Part shown: positions 1 to 13,300 of the stretch, in pieces | How positions within the stretch are numbered: the first letter of the stretch is position 1 | Layout: every line of letters begins with the position of its first letter | Origin: Anthonomus grandis grandis | Lineage: Eukaryota; Arthropoda; Insecta; Coleoptera; Curculionidae | Direction of reading: 5' to 3' | Length of the DNA stretch: 64,000 nt | NCBI RefSeq assembly: GCF_022605725.1 | Contig: NC_065564.1 | Location: forward strand, 6,240,698-6,304,697 | Notes under the pieces: generated by a model | The model's database searches: none | Told to the model about the DNA's origin: nothing | The model's input: only the letters and a program-made list of their open reading frames with translations | Translations under genes and position numbers: made by a program

Positions 1-640
1 AAAAAGTGTGAAATATTAACGTGAAATGGGTGGAAAAGTTTCTGTAAGTCGCGACCTTTAATTTGATGTAATTATCTTGGGGGTGCGTGAGGTATTTCTA
101 TGGAAAACTGGGGTTTTCAATTGGGTAGGATACGCACAGGGGGATCAGCATTGACGGGGCCAATTTTCCGATTTTTTCGTTGAAAAATGGGGTAACTTAA
201 AGGGAAATGGGTGAAAATTGTATTGGGGGCCCGAGGGGGTAACGTTTACGCGTATTTCCATTGGGCGGGACAGTGAAAATCCTGTAGTGAAACAAGTGTC
301 TCCTTATTGGTAAGTACCCAAAATGCCCAGCATTTTTACTGTTTTTTATATAATAAATTATGTTTTTTACCTATTAGTGAGTTTTCTTACATTTCAATGC
401 ATTTGTGGTATAATTTCTAATAAAAATCATTAATTCTTAAGTCTCCCCAACCAAATTTTCAACATGTTTTTTTTTTTAATTTGTAGTGGTAGGGATGGAG
501 ACTCAATTAATTGGGGCTTCTCTGGACATGTGACGAAGAGGTGCAGGGTGAGTTGCATGGATTTCTTATTTGCATGGAAATTCTTTGTCTTGGTACAACC
601 CATATATGTCACATAAATTATACACCCCATATATGAATGT
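1..640. other. Unassigned sequence, no gene seen
   Basis: I see no exon with recognisable coding content, no RNA gene and no clear repeat structure here. The first 300 bases are unusually G-rich on the plus strand, with several GGGG runs, compared with the AT-rich array that follows. It lies downstream of the syd 3' end. Confidence 0.5.
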
Positions 641-2790
641 TTCAAAAAGTAAAACTCCCATAATTCCCTTTATAGTCGACAGATTTTAGAGATTTTTTAA
701 TTTTTACTTAAATTGGTCCTCTTGGCACCCTTTAAGCCTGAATTCAACAAAATCCGTTCATTGGAACCAAAGATTTTCACCAATTTACAAAACTTGTCCA
801 TTTTGTTTCATAATTTAGATTTTGCCTCAGTAAAACTACCATAATTCCCTTTATAGTCGACAGATTTTATAGACTTTTTTATTTTTACTTAAATTGGTTC
901 TCCTGGCACTATTTAAGCCTTAATTCAACAAAATCTGTTCATTGGAACCAACGATTTTCACCAATTTACAAAACTTGTCCATTTTGTTTCATAATTTAGA
1001 TATTGTCTCAGTAAAACTCCCATAATTCCCTTTATAGTGAACAGATTTTAGAGATTTTTAATTTTTTCTTAAATTGGTCCTCTTGGCACCCTTTAAGTCT
1101 GAATTCAACAAAATCCGTACACTGGAACCAAAGATTTTTCCTGATTTGCAAAACTTGTCTGTTTTGTGTAATAATGTAGATACTGCAACAGTAAAAGTCC
1201 CATAATTCCCTTTATAGTGAACAGATCTTAGAGATTTTTTCGTTTTCACTTAAATTGGTCCTCTTGGCACCCTTTAAGCCCGAATTCAACAAAATCCGTC
1301 CATTGGAACCAATGACTTTCACCAATTTTCAAAACTTGTCAATTTTGTTTCATAATTTAGATTTTGCCTAGTAAAACTCCCATAATTTCCTTTATAGTGA
1401 AGAGATTTTAGAAATTTTTTCATTTTTACTTAAATTGGTCCTCTTGGCACCCTTTAAGCCTTAATTCAACAAAATCTGTACACTGGAACCAATGACTTTC
1501 ACCAATTTACAAAACTTGTCCATTTTGTTTCATAATGTAGTTTTTGCCTCAGTAAAACTCCTATAATTCCAATTATAGTGGACAGATTTTAGAATTTTTT
1601 TCATTTTTACTTAAATTGGTCCTGTTGGCACCCTTTAAGCCCAAATCCAACAAAATCCGACCACGGGAACCAAAGATTTTCACCAATTTCCAAAACTTGT
1701 CCGTGTTGCGTAATAATTTAGATGTCGCAACAGTAAAAGTCTTATAATTCCGTGTCTAGTAAAGGGATTTGAGTGATTTTTTAATTTTTACTTAAACTGG
1801 TTCTCTTGGCACCCGTCAAACTCAAATTCAACAAATTCCGACCACTGGAACCAAAGATTTTCACCAATTTCCAAAACTGGTCCGTGTTGCGTAATAATTT
1901 AGATGTCGCAACAGTAAAAGTCTTATAATTCCGTGTCTAGTAAAGGGATTTGAGTGATTTTTTCATTTTTACTTAAATTGGTCCTCTTGGCACCCGTCAA
2001 CCTCAAATTCAACAAATTCCGACCACTGGAACCAAAGATTTTCACCAATTTCCAAAACCTGTCCATGTTACATAATAATTTAGATATCACAATAGTAAAA
2101 GTCCCATAATTCCGTGTCTAGTAAAGGGATTTGAGTGATTTTTTCATTTTTACTTAAATTGGTCCTCTTGGCACCCGTCAAACTCAAATTCAACAAAATC
2201 CGACCACGGGAACCAAAGATTTTCACCAATTTCCAAAACTTGTCCATGTTACATAATAATTTAGATGTCACAATAGTAAAAGTCCCATAATTCCGTGTCT
2301 AGTAACGGGATTTGAATGATTTTTTTCATTTTTACTTAAATTGGTCCTCTTGGCACCTTTTAAGCCTGAATTCAACAAAATCCGTTCATTGGAACCAAAG
2401 ATTTTCACCAATTTACAAAACTTGTCCATTTTGTTTCATAATTTAGATTTTGCCTCAGTAAAACTTCCATAATTCCCTTTATAGTGGACAGATTTTAGAT
2501 ATTTTTTCATTTTTACTTAAATTGGTCCTCTTGGCACCCTTTAAGCCTGAATTCAACAAAATCCGTCCATTGGAACCAAAGAGTTGCACCAATTTACAAA
2601 ACTTGTCCATTTTGTTTCATAATTTAGATTTTGCCTCAGTAAAAGTCCCATAATTCCCTTATTAGTTATTAGATTTAACTGATTTTTTCATTTTTACTTA
2701 AATTGGTTCTCCCGGCACTCTTTAAGCCCTAATTCAACAAAATCTGTCCACTGGAACCACAGATTTGCACCAATTCACAAACCTTTTACA
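640..2790. repeat. 181-bp tandem satellite, distal array
   Basis: About twelve tandem copies of a 181-bp unit. The landmark AGTAAAACTCCCATAATTCC starts at about 648 and recurs at 829 (one mismatch) and 1010. Other unit landmarks are GGTCCTCTTGGCACCC and CACTGGAACCAAAG. Divergence between copies is moderate. The array lies just beyond the syd polyadenylation site, and the same family in the same orientation reappears at 4405-8325 on the other side of the last syd exons. Confidence 0.95.
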
Positions 2791-2819
2791 ATCCCCAATA
2801 GCAAATAACAAATCCACAC

Positions 2820-3326
2820 TGTATAATATATTTTTATTTAACTTAAAATACATATAAGCACAATAATTCGATAAAAGCCCTAATGTACAAATAAATTATA
2901 AAAAATTTGCATCATAATTACAATAAAATGTACAATTTAACAGAAATGTACAAGGCGCTACTCAAAACTGTACTAATTAAAATTAGGGTAACACATTCGG
3001 GCTTAAATATTAGTCAGAATATTTCCATAAGTGTATATACAGGGGGTCCTTAAAAAATCCTTAAGAACACCCCGTACAGTCATAGCAACATTACAGGGTC
3101 TATATTATCTACTCTGCCGCTACAAAACCTGTCACTACAAATATATCACAAAAATATCCTCCTGAATCAAGGTGTTCATTTAACAATACATTAGCTAAAA
3201 TAGCTACAGGGTGTCCCAAAAGACGGGTCTGGACCACCATGTGCATAAAATTGTAGGTAAATTTAATTAATAAAAAAAAAACAAACTATAATAGCAACCG
3301 AACAACGAGGGAATCCCCCGAAACAT
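2820..3326 (-). other. Probable syd 3' UTR
   Basis: This is the non-coding stretch between the syd stop codon (3327-3329) and a likely polyadenylation signal at 2833-2838. It holds a short hairpin near 3034-3076 (CAGGGGGTCC ... ACACCCCGTA) and a TACAGGGTGTCCC motif near 3209. Both resemble termini of the TA-CAGGGTG mobile elements found elsewhere in the window. Confidence 0.6.
2833..2838 (-). terminator. Polyadenylation signal AATAAA of syd
   Basis: The minus strand reads AATAAA about 490 nt downstream of the syd stop codon, immediately before the 181-bp satellite begins. It is the best-placed canonical hexamer for the last syd exon. Confidence 0.55.
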
Positions 3327-4312
3327 TTAACTAGTTGACACCTGCCACACGATCAGGTGACTGAGCTCCCCCTGATTGACTTTCTGCTCTGCGAAGTTGG
3401 CCGTGTCCGTTATCACGCTGTCCTCCATCTCATCACCTACTCGGATTAAAAGATACTTGAAATATATTGACTTTAATTGGGTTTAAGTAGGCCTGAAGAC
3501 CCTCAAAAGAAGCCATTTTTGAGGCCTTAAAGTGACTTTAAGGAGGATTTGGTTGAGTTTAAGTGAGACAGAGAGAGAGCAAGGGAGGAGAGAAAAGGAA
3601 AAAAAATTGAAGTTACTCTACAAAATAAGCCTAAACTAAACAAAAATAAAATTTCATACCCCATGGGATTCCCAGGCGGGACGTTATTAACCTCCCAAAC
3701 CAGCAGGTGCGACGCTCCGTCTCTCGGTTCGTAATCGTCTTCTGGAAATTGTTTTTTCTTTTTGGTTCACGATATGTGAGAGTTTTCCAGTTTTTTTTTC
3801 CCTTAAATTATTTACAACATTTTCCTATTCTACTACCGAGCCCAGGAATCCCATCGCATCTTATGAAAGACTATCGGAGACGAACGTACCGCTGGCACAA
3901 ACGACTTGATGTAAAAAAATCAACATCAAAGAGGAGGCCGCGATACGTTTTTCCCCCTGCTACGCATGCGCAAACTAAAACGTCAACGAACGGACACTCA
4001 CCGATGCGGAAGTCGACGTAGCCCTCGCCGCCCGAGATCACCAGCATCGAAGTCGGCTTGGTGGAGCTGCTGCCGACAGACGTCGCGGAGGCGGCCATGG
4101 CTTCCGACGGGGTGGACGCGGCACTGACTCCTGAAAATTGACAATTTTAAGAAAATTCTGGAATTTTTTGCAAGAGAAGGGGAACTCACCGCCTGTGCCA
4201 GGCACGGCCACGAAGAACTTCACGTTATCGCGGTGGCCGTGGAAGCTGAGCTGCGCGTGCGCCATCGAACAGTACGGGATGTAGCTGCCGGGCGGCGGGG
4301 GGATTTTCACAC
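3327..4312 (-). CDS. syd: syd exons 23-25, C-terminus of propeller domain
   Basis: Exon 23 (4190-4312) encodes the conserved segment around SYIPYCSMAHAQLSFHGHRD. Exon 24 (4002-4130) encodes LVISGGEGYVDFRIG. Exon 25 (3327-3436) ends SHLIVWQVSTS, then TAA. All introns are GT-AG and phases match (1, 1, 1). The intron between exons 24 and 25 (3437-4001) contains no recognised repeat array, while the intron upstream of exon 23 is filled by the 181-bp satellite. Confidence 0.93.
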
Positions 4313-7300
4313 CTGAAATCGGGAAAAATCGTGACAATCCGTGGGAGCTGAGGTTTTTTATTTGAGTTTTTAAAAGTCGTGTGCGGGGTACTTTAAATTG
4401 CGTAAAAAACTTCATAATTTCACTTCTAGTGCACAGATTTGGGTGATTTTTTCATTTGCACTTAAAGTGGTCCTCCTGGTACCCTTTAAGACCAAATTCA
4501 ACAAAATCGGTCTACTGGAACCAAAGACTTTCACCAATTTACAAAACTTGTCCATTTTGCATAATAATTTAGATGTTGCAACAGTAAAACTCCCATAACT
4601 CCCTTTCTGGTTACCGGATTTGTGTGGATTTTTCATTTTTATTTAAGATGGTCCTCCTGGCTTCCTATAACCCTAAATTCAACAAAATGTGTCCACTGGA
4701 ACCAAAGATTTTAACCAGTTTACTGAACTTGTCCATTTTTCATAATAATTTAGATTTTGCTGCAATAAAAGACCCATAACTTCCTTTATAGTGAATAAGT
4801 TTAAGTGATTTTTTTCACTTTTACTTAAATTGCTCCTCTTGGCACCTTCTACGCCCAAATTCAATAAAATCCGACTACTGGAACAAGAGATTTTCGTCAA
4901 TCTTCAAAACTTGTCCATTTTTCATAATAATTTAGGTGTTGCAATAGTAAAACTCCCATAACTCCCTTTATGGTTGCTGGATTTGTGTGATTTTTTTATT
5001 TTTACTTAAATTGGTCCTCCTGGCATCTTTCAAGCTCAAATTCAACAAAATTTGTCCACTGGAACCAAAGCTTTTAACCAGTTTACAAAACTTGTCCATT
5101 TTTCATAATAATTTAGATTTTACTGCAGTAAAACTCCCATAACTTCCTTTATAGTGTATAAATTTAATTGATTTTTTCACTTTTACTTAAACTGATCCTC
5201 TTAGCACCTTCTAAGCTCAAATTCAATAAAATCCGACTACTGGAACCGAATATTTGGGTCAATTTTCAAAACTTGTCCATTTTTCATAATAATTGAGATG
5301 GTGCCATAGTAAAACTCCCATAATTTCTTTTCTAGTGAACCGATTTGACTGATTTTTTGATTTTTACTTAAAATGGCTCTCCTGGCACCCTTTGAGCCTA
5401 CCTTCCACAAAATCCGACCATTGGAACCAAATATGTTCACCAATTTCTAAAAATTGTCCATTTTACGTAACAATTTAGATTCTGCAATAGTAAAATTCCA
5501 ATAACTCCCTTTTTAGTAAACGGATTTGAGTAATTTTTTCATTGTTATTCAAATTGGTGTTCTGGGCATCTTTTAAGCTAAAATTCACCAAAATTCGTCC
5601 ACTGAAACCAAAGAGTTTCACCAAATTACAAAACTTGTCCATGTTGCATAATAATTTAGTTGTTGCAACAGTAAAACTGCAATAACTCCATTTCTGGTTA
5701 CCGGATTTTTGTAATTTTTTCATTTTTACTTAAATTGGTCCTCCTGGCACCCTTTAAGCCTAAATTCTACAGAATTCGACCACTAGAACCAAATATGTTC
5801 ACCAATTTCCAAAACTTGTCCGTGTTGCATAATAATTTAGATGTCACAATAGTAAAAGTCCCACAATTCCGTGTCTAGTAAAGGGATTTGAGTGATATTT
5901 TAATTTTTACTTAAATTGGTCCTCTTGGCACCCTTCAAACTCAAATTCACCAAAATCGGACCACTGGAACCAAAGATTTTCACCAATTTCCAAAATTGTT
6001 CATGTTGCATAATAATTTAGATGTCACAACAGTAAAAGTCCCATAATTCCGTGTCTAGTGAAGGGATTTGAATGATTTTTTCATTTTTACTTTAATTGGT
6101 CCTCTTGGGGTGCGTCAACCTCAAATTCAACAAAATCCGACCACTGGAACCAAAGATTTTCACCAATTTCCAAAACTGGTCCGTGTTGCATAATAATTTA
6201 GATGCCACAACAGTAAAAGTCCCATAATTCCGTGTCTAGTAAAGGGATTTGAATGATTTTTTCATTTTTACTTAAATTGGTCCTCTTGGCACCCGTCAAA
6301 CTCAAGTTCAACAAAATCCGACCACTGGAACCAAAGATTTTCACCAATTTCCAAAACTTGTCCATATTTCGTAATAATTTAGATGTCACAATAGTAAATG
6401 TCCCATAATTCCGTGTCTAGTAAAGGGATTTGAGTGATTTTTTCATTTTTAGTTAAATTGGTCCTCTTGGCACCCGTCAAACTCAAATTCAACAAAATCC
6501 GAACACTGGAACCAAAGATTTTCACCAATTTCCAAAACTTGTCCGTGTTGCATAATAATTTAGATGCCACAACAGTAAAAGTCCCATAATTCCGTGTCTA
6601 GTAAAGGGATTTGAGTAATTTTTTCATTTTTACTTAAATATGTCCTCTTGGCACCCGTCAAACTCAAGTTCAACAAAATCCGACCACTGGAACCAAAGAT
6701 TTTCACCAATTTCCAAAACTTGTCCGTGTTGCATAATAATTTAGATGCCACAACAGTAAAAGTCCCATAATTCCGTGTCTAGTAAAGGGATTTGAGTAAT
6801 TTTTTCATTTTTACTTAAATATGTCCTCTTGGCACCCGTCAAACTCAAGTTCAACAAAATCCGACCACTGGAACCAAAGATTTTCACCAATTTCCAAAAC
6901 TTGTCCATATTTCGTAATAATTTAGATGTCACAATAGTAAATGTCCCATAATTCCGTGTCTAGTAAAGGGATTTGAGTCATTTTTTCATTTTTAGTTAAA
7001 TTGGTCCTCTTGGCACCCTTCAAACTCAAATTCACCAAAATCGGACCACTGGAACCAAAGATTTTCACCAATTTCCAAAATTGTTCATGTTGCATAATAA
7101 TTTAGATGTCACAACAGTAAAAGTCCCATAATTCCGTGTCTAGTGAAGGGATTTGAATGATTTTTTCATTTTCACTTAAATTGGTCCTCTTGGCACCCGT
7201 CAAACTCAAGTTCAACAAATTCCGACCACTGGAACCAAAGATTTTCACCAATTTCCAAAACTAGTCCGTGTTGCATAATAATTTAGATGCCGCAACAGTA

Positions 7301-10300
7301 AAAGTCTTATAATTCCGTGTCTAGTAAAGGGATTTGAGTGATTTTTTCATTTTTACTTAAATTGGCCCTTTTGGCACCCGTCAAACTCAAGTTCAACAAA
7401 TTCCGACCACTGGAAACAAAGATTTTCACCAATTTCCAAAACTTATCCGTGTTGCATAATAATTTAGATGTCGCAACAGTAAAAGTCCCATAATTCCGTG
7501 TCTAGTAAAGGGATTTGAATGATTTTTTAATTTTTACTTAAATTGGTCCTCTTGGCACCCGTCAACCTCAAATTCAACAAAATCCGACCACTGGAACCAA
7601 AGATTTTCACCAATTTCCAAAACTTGTCCGTGTTGCGTAATAATTTAGATGTCACAACAGTAAAAGTCCCATAATTCCGTGTCTAGTAAAGGGATTTGAA
7701 TGATTTTTTCATTTTCACTTAAATTGGTCCTCTTGGCACCCGTCAAACTCAAGTTCAACAAATTCCGACCACTGGAAACAAAGATTTTCACCAATTTCCA
7801 AAACTTGTCCATATTTCGTAATAATTTAGATGTCACAATAGTAAAAGTCCCATAATTCCGTGTCTAGTAAAGGGATTTGAGTGATTTTTTCATTTTTACT
7901 TAAATTGGCCCTCTTGGCACCCGTCAAACTCAAGTTCAACAAAGTCCGACCACTGGAAACAAAGATTTTCACCAATTTCCAAAACTTGTCCGTGTTGCGT
8001 AATAATTTAGATGTCGCAACAGTAAAAGTCTTATAATTCCGTGTCTAGTAAAGGGATGTGAGTGATTTTTTCATTTTTACTTTAATTGGTCCTCTTGGCA
8101 CCCGTCAAACTCAAATTCAACAAATTCCGACTACTGGAACCAAAGATTTTCACCAATTTCCAAAACTGGTCCGTGTTGCGTAATAATTCAGATGTCGCAA
8201 CAGTAAAACTTTCATAACTCTTCTTCTAGTCAACAGATTTTAACGATTTTTTCATTTTTATTGAAACTGGTCCCCTGGGCACCCTTTAAGCCTAAATTCA
8301 CCAAAATCCGTTCACTGAAACCACCAATTTTCCTTGAATCCCTAAAAACACCCTTAAAACAGCGCCAAAAGCTCTTACCGGCGTTGGGTAGACTAGAACT
8401 CCTCGGCAGTACCGCCCCCTGGTTACTGCTCCCGTCGTTCAGCGGTACCGAAATGATCACCCCGTTGCTGGTGCCGATCCACAAGCGATTCGAAGAGATC
8501 AGCAGACTAGTGATGCGGACTAGAGAAAAACCCAATTTGCCTGTACCTAAAATAACGGTTTTTCAGAGAAAATAGTGGAGGAAAAGATGAACAGTTTCAT
8601 TACCCAACATTTTACTGACGTACGGCTCGATGTCGACGTCCTGCAGGTGCTGATAAGTGTGGGCGTGGTACAGTCTTAGGGTGGAATCGTAGCGGATTGA
8701 CACCCAAACGCCTTCGCCTAGCCACGCCATTTGACGCACCTAAGAAGAAGAAGAAGATTTAGAGAATGATTAACAAAAAAAGAAGAAGAAGAAGATTGAA
8801 AGAATGCTTGAAAAAAGAAGAAGAGGGAAGATAAAGCGGTACCCACAGGACTCTCGCGTCTCGGGTGCGCCTCCAGGGTGTGCACGATTTTCAATTCCCG
8901 GGGCTCGAGGACGTAGACTTTGTTGCGGTACCCGCACCACACCCGTTCCCCCACCACGGCCAACTGACGTACCGACTGGTGGGGCAGGCCGATTTTCACG
9001 ATGTGGTACTGCGACAGATCCCACTCGCCCTCTTTGTTACGCTTAAAGATGACCACTTGACCGTTGGCCACCGCCACCACCACCCTACCGTTGACGTGGC
9101 TAAAAAAGCGGAAGTTCCGTTAGGATTGACGTGGTTAAAAATTACTAGTAGTACTAACACTATACTAATCACGGCGTCCTTTAGTTTGACGGTGTGCAGC
9201 CTCTGGGCCCAATTGGCCACCGATGAGTGCACGTAGATGTTCCCGTCCTCGTCTCCGAGCCACATTGTGGCCAAAACGCTTGACATAACCTTAAATAAAT
9301 AAACGTCAGCATTGTAAGAAAGCAAACAGGACCGCGGTACTGCCATATTTATTTAAATGGAGCCCATTGGAGCAACTCGTAAAGCCTTTCCAGGGAATTC
9401 GGAATACCGGATAACCCGGAAAGGCGGCTTAACTGTAAATTTTTGAGACGTTGTCGGTGGGAGGCCCCATGGGGCTGCTCTGGCAACACCGCGGCACAAC
9501 ATGCTCTACAAGCGGTACCTCTTGGTTAACGTTACTAGACTCCGTAGCAGCACCGTCGCCATCTACGGTCGCTTCCTGGGCGCTATTGTTTTCGGTTTTT
9601 TCCTCTTCGTCTTGAATGATGCCGCTGTCGTCTGCAAATGTGACTTTACGCTCCCCCGGTTGGTCGGTTTTGGTCTCAGGCGCGTCAACGGGCGGTTTGT
9701 GTTTGTCTTTTTGGTTCACCGCCGTCTCGTCTTTCTCGATGAATATCACTTTGCCCAGCTGCAAAAGGGTTCGCGGTAGAGGGTGCTCAGGCCTTTGGGC
9801 GTGGCATTTTTGTGGAGGGGGGGTTTTGGTTCGGTACTTACCACTGCTGCCTCCTCACTGTCTTCTTGTATTCTAGCGTTTTTGGCCGGGTTAAGAGGTT
9901 TACTGGCCTCGGTACTATCGGTAACTTTGGCGGGAAGGGCGGTTATTTCCGCGGTCTCTCCTTTGGGGGGTGGAGAGGGGGTGCGCTCCGTTTTAGCTTC
10001 TTGCACTGTAAGAGTGGTAAACAGTTAGGGGACTTGTATTTATTATAAAAGTGATATTTTTTAATCTATGGGGTTTATTTTTAATTTTGGTGAATTTTGG
10101 GTATATTCATGCGAAAAACTGCTTTTGGGAGACAGTTTCTGTTCTATTGCACTTAGAGAGTTGATTTAAAAACTACCAATAAGAAAATCATTAATTATAA
10201 TAATCTGGAAAGTTTCAAGGACGTACTCTAAAAAACAGTGAAAATTTTGGTAAATTTTGGGTTTATTCATGAAAAAAACTTTGCTTTTGGGGTACAATTT

Positions 10301-13300
10301 CTGTTCTATTGTACTTGGAGAGTTGATTTAAAAACCACCAATAAGGAAATCACTAATTATAATAATCTGGAAAGTTTCAAGGACGTACTCCAAAAAAAAG
10401 TGAAAATTTTGGCCAATTTTGGTTTTTTTCATGCGAAAAACTTTGCTTTTGGGGGACAATTTTTGTTCTATTGTACTTAGAGAGTTGATTTAAAAACTAC
10501 CAGTAAGGAAATCATTAATTATAATAATCTGGAAAATTTCAAGGACCTACTTAAAAAAAAAGTGAACATTTTGGTCAATTTTGGTTTATTTCATGCAAAA
10601 AACTTTGCTTTTGGGGGACAATTTCTGTTCTATTGTACTTAGAGAGTTGATTTAAAAACGACCAGTAAGGGAAACATTAATTATAATAATCTGGAAAGTT
10701 TCAAGGACGTACTCCAAAAAAAAGGGAAAATTTTGGCCAATTTTGGTTTTTTTCATGCGAAAAACTTTGCTTTTGGGGGACAATTTTTGTTCTATTGTAC
10801 TTAGAGAGTTGATTTAAAAACTACCAGTAAGGAAATCATTAATTATAATAATCTGGAAAATTTCAAGGACCTACTTAAAAAAAAAGTGAACATTTTGGTC
10901 AATTTTGGTTTATTTCATGCAAAAAACTTTGCTTTTGGGGGACAATTTCTGTTCTATTGTACTTAGAGAGTTGATTTAAAAACGACCAGTAAGGGAAACA
11001 TTAATTATAATAATCTGGAAAGTTTCAAGGACGTACTCCAAAAAAAAGGGAAAATTTTGGCCAATTTTGGTTTTTTTCATGCGAAAAACTTTGCTTTTGG
11101 GGGACAATTTTTGTTCTATTGTACTTAGAGAGTTGATTTAAAAACTACCAGTAAGGAAATCATTAATTATAATAATCTGGAAAATTTCAAGGACCTACTT
11201 AAAAAAAAAGTGAACATTTTGGTCAATTTTGGTTTATTTCATGCAAAAAACTTTGCTTTTGGGGGACAATTTCTGTTCTATTGTACTTAGAGAGTTGATT
11301 TAAAAACGACCAGTAAGGGAAACATTAATTATAATAATCTGGAAAGTTTCAAGGACGTACTCCAAAAAAAAGGGAAAATTTTGGCCAATTTTGGTTTTTT
11401 TCATGCGAAAAACTTTGCTTTTGGGCGACAATTTCTGTTCTATTGCACTTAGAGAGTTGATTTAAAAACTACCAGTAAGGAAATCATTAATTATAATAAT
11501 CTGGAAAGTTTCAAGGACGTACTCCAAAAAAAAGGGAAAATTTTGGCCAATTTTGGTTTTTTTCATGCAAAAAACTTTGCTTTTGGGGCAAAATTTCTGT
11601 TCTATTGCACTTAGAGAGTTGATTTAAAAACTACCAGTAAGGAAATCATTAATTATAATAATCTGGAAAATTTCAAGGACCTACTCCAAAAAAAAGTGGA
11701 CATTTTGGTCAATTTTGGTTTATTTCATGCAAAAAACTTTGCTTTTGGGGGACAATTTCTGTTCTATTGTACTTAGAGAGTTGATTTAAAAACCACCAGT
11801 AAGGAAATCACTAATTATAATAATCTGGAAAGTTTCAACGACGTACTCCAAAAAAAAGGGAAAATTTTGGCCAATTTTGGTTTTTTTCATGCAAAAAACT
11901 TTGCTTTTGGGCGACAATTTCTGTTCTATTGCACTTAGAGAGTTGATTTAAAAACTACCAGTAAGGAAATCATTAATTATAATAACCTGAAAAGTTTCAA
12001 GGACGTACTCCAAAGAAAAGTGAAAATTTTGGTCAATTTTGGTTTATTTCATGCAAAAAACTTTGCTTTTGGGGCACAATTTCTGTTCTATTGCACTTAG
12101 AGAGTTGATTTAAAAACTACCAGTAAGGAAATCATTAATTATAATAATCTGGAAAATTTCAAGGACCTACTTAAAAAAAAAGTGAACATTTTGGTCAATT
12201 TTGGTTTATTTCATGCAAAAAACTTTGCTTTTGGGGGACAATTTCTGTTCTATTGTACTTAGAGAGTTGATTTAAAAACGACCAGTAAGGGAAACATTAA
12301 TTATAATAATCTGGAAAGTTTCAAGGACGTACTCCAAAAAAAAGGGAAAATTTTGGCCAATTTTGGTTTTTTTCATGCAAAAAACTTTGCTTTTGGGCGA
12401 CAATTTCTGTTCTATTGCACTTAGAGAGTTGATTTAAAAACTACCAGTAAGGAAATCATTAATTATAATAACCTGAAAAGTTTCAAGGACGTACTCCAAA
12501 GAAAAGTGAAAATTTTGGTCAATTTTGGTTTATTTCATGCAAAAAACTTTGCTTTTGGGGGACAATTTCTGTTCTATTGTACTTAGAGAGTTGATTTAAA
12601 AACTACCAGTAAGGAAATCATTAATTATAATAATCTGGAAAGTTTCAAGGACGTACTCCAAAAAAAGTCACAATATTGGCCATTTTTGGTTTTTTTCATG
12701 TGAAAAACTTTGCTTTTGGGGGACAATTTCTCTTCTATTGTACTTAGAGAGTTGATTTAAAAACTACCATTAAAGGAACAATTAACTCTAATTAAAAACT
12801 TTTCTTAATTTTTTATAGAAAATGACTTCTGGGTTACATTTCAAAAGCAATTTCAATAATAATAATAATAAATATTCTTTATAGCTACAATAGGCAAGAA
12901 GTAAGCAAAATCTGTTGAACGACAGTCTTGAGTGCGCCTGTCAGTCCCAAATTTTAAAAATATCTCAAAAACTATTAATTTCTCGAATTAATTTCTCGTA
13001 ATCATAGGAATACCAAATGAACCTTTAACCTTCCTCTATCGATTACTACTAAAATCACCTTTCTAACTACAATAGGCAAGAAGTAAGAGCAACATCTGTT
13101 GAACGACAGCCTTGAGTGCGCCTGTCAGTCCCAAATTTTTAAGATATCTCAGAAACTATTAATTTCTCGAAAAATTCATAAGAACCTTAAATGAACCTTT
13201 AACCTTCCTCTATCGATTACTACTAAAATCACCTTCCTATCTATAATAGGCAAGAAGTAAGAGCAAAATCTGTTGAACGACAATCTCGAGTGCGTCTGTC

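Noticed and set aside
6198..7836. Repeated 63-codon ORFs on the minus strand
   Set aside because: They recur every 181 bp because the satellite does. 181 is not divisible by three and the frame is not maintained across units.
640..8325. CRISPR-like direct repeat structure
   Set aside because: Units are 162-402 bp with no spacer pattern, and the genome is eukaryotic. They are ordinary satellites.
8718..9083. Run-on ORF past syd exon 20 into AAG/CTT-rich intron
   Set aside because: The tail after ESP is a low-complexity intron. The GTGGGT donor at 8846 and the phase to exon 21 fit the JIP3/4 sequence.
10238..10480. 80-codon ORF spanning two 162-bp units
   Set aside because: 162 is divisible by three, but most units have TAG in the same place (ACTTAG). 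The long frame exists only where one unit reads ACTTGG.
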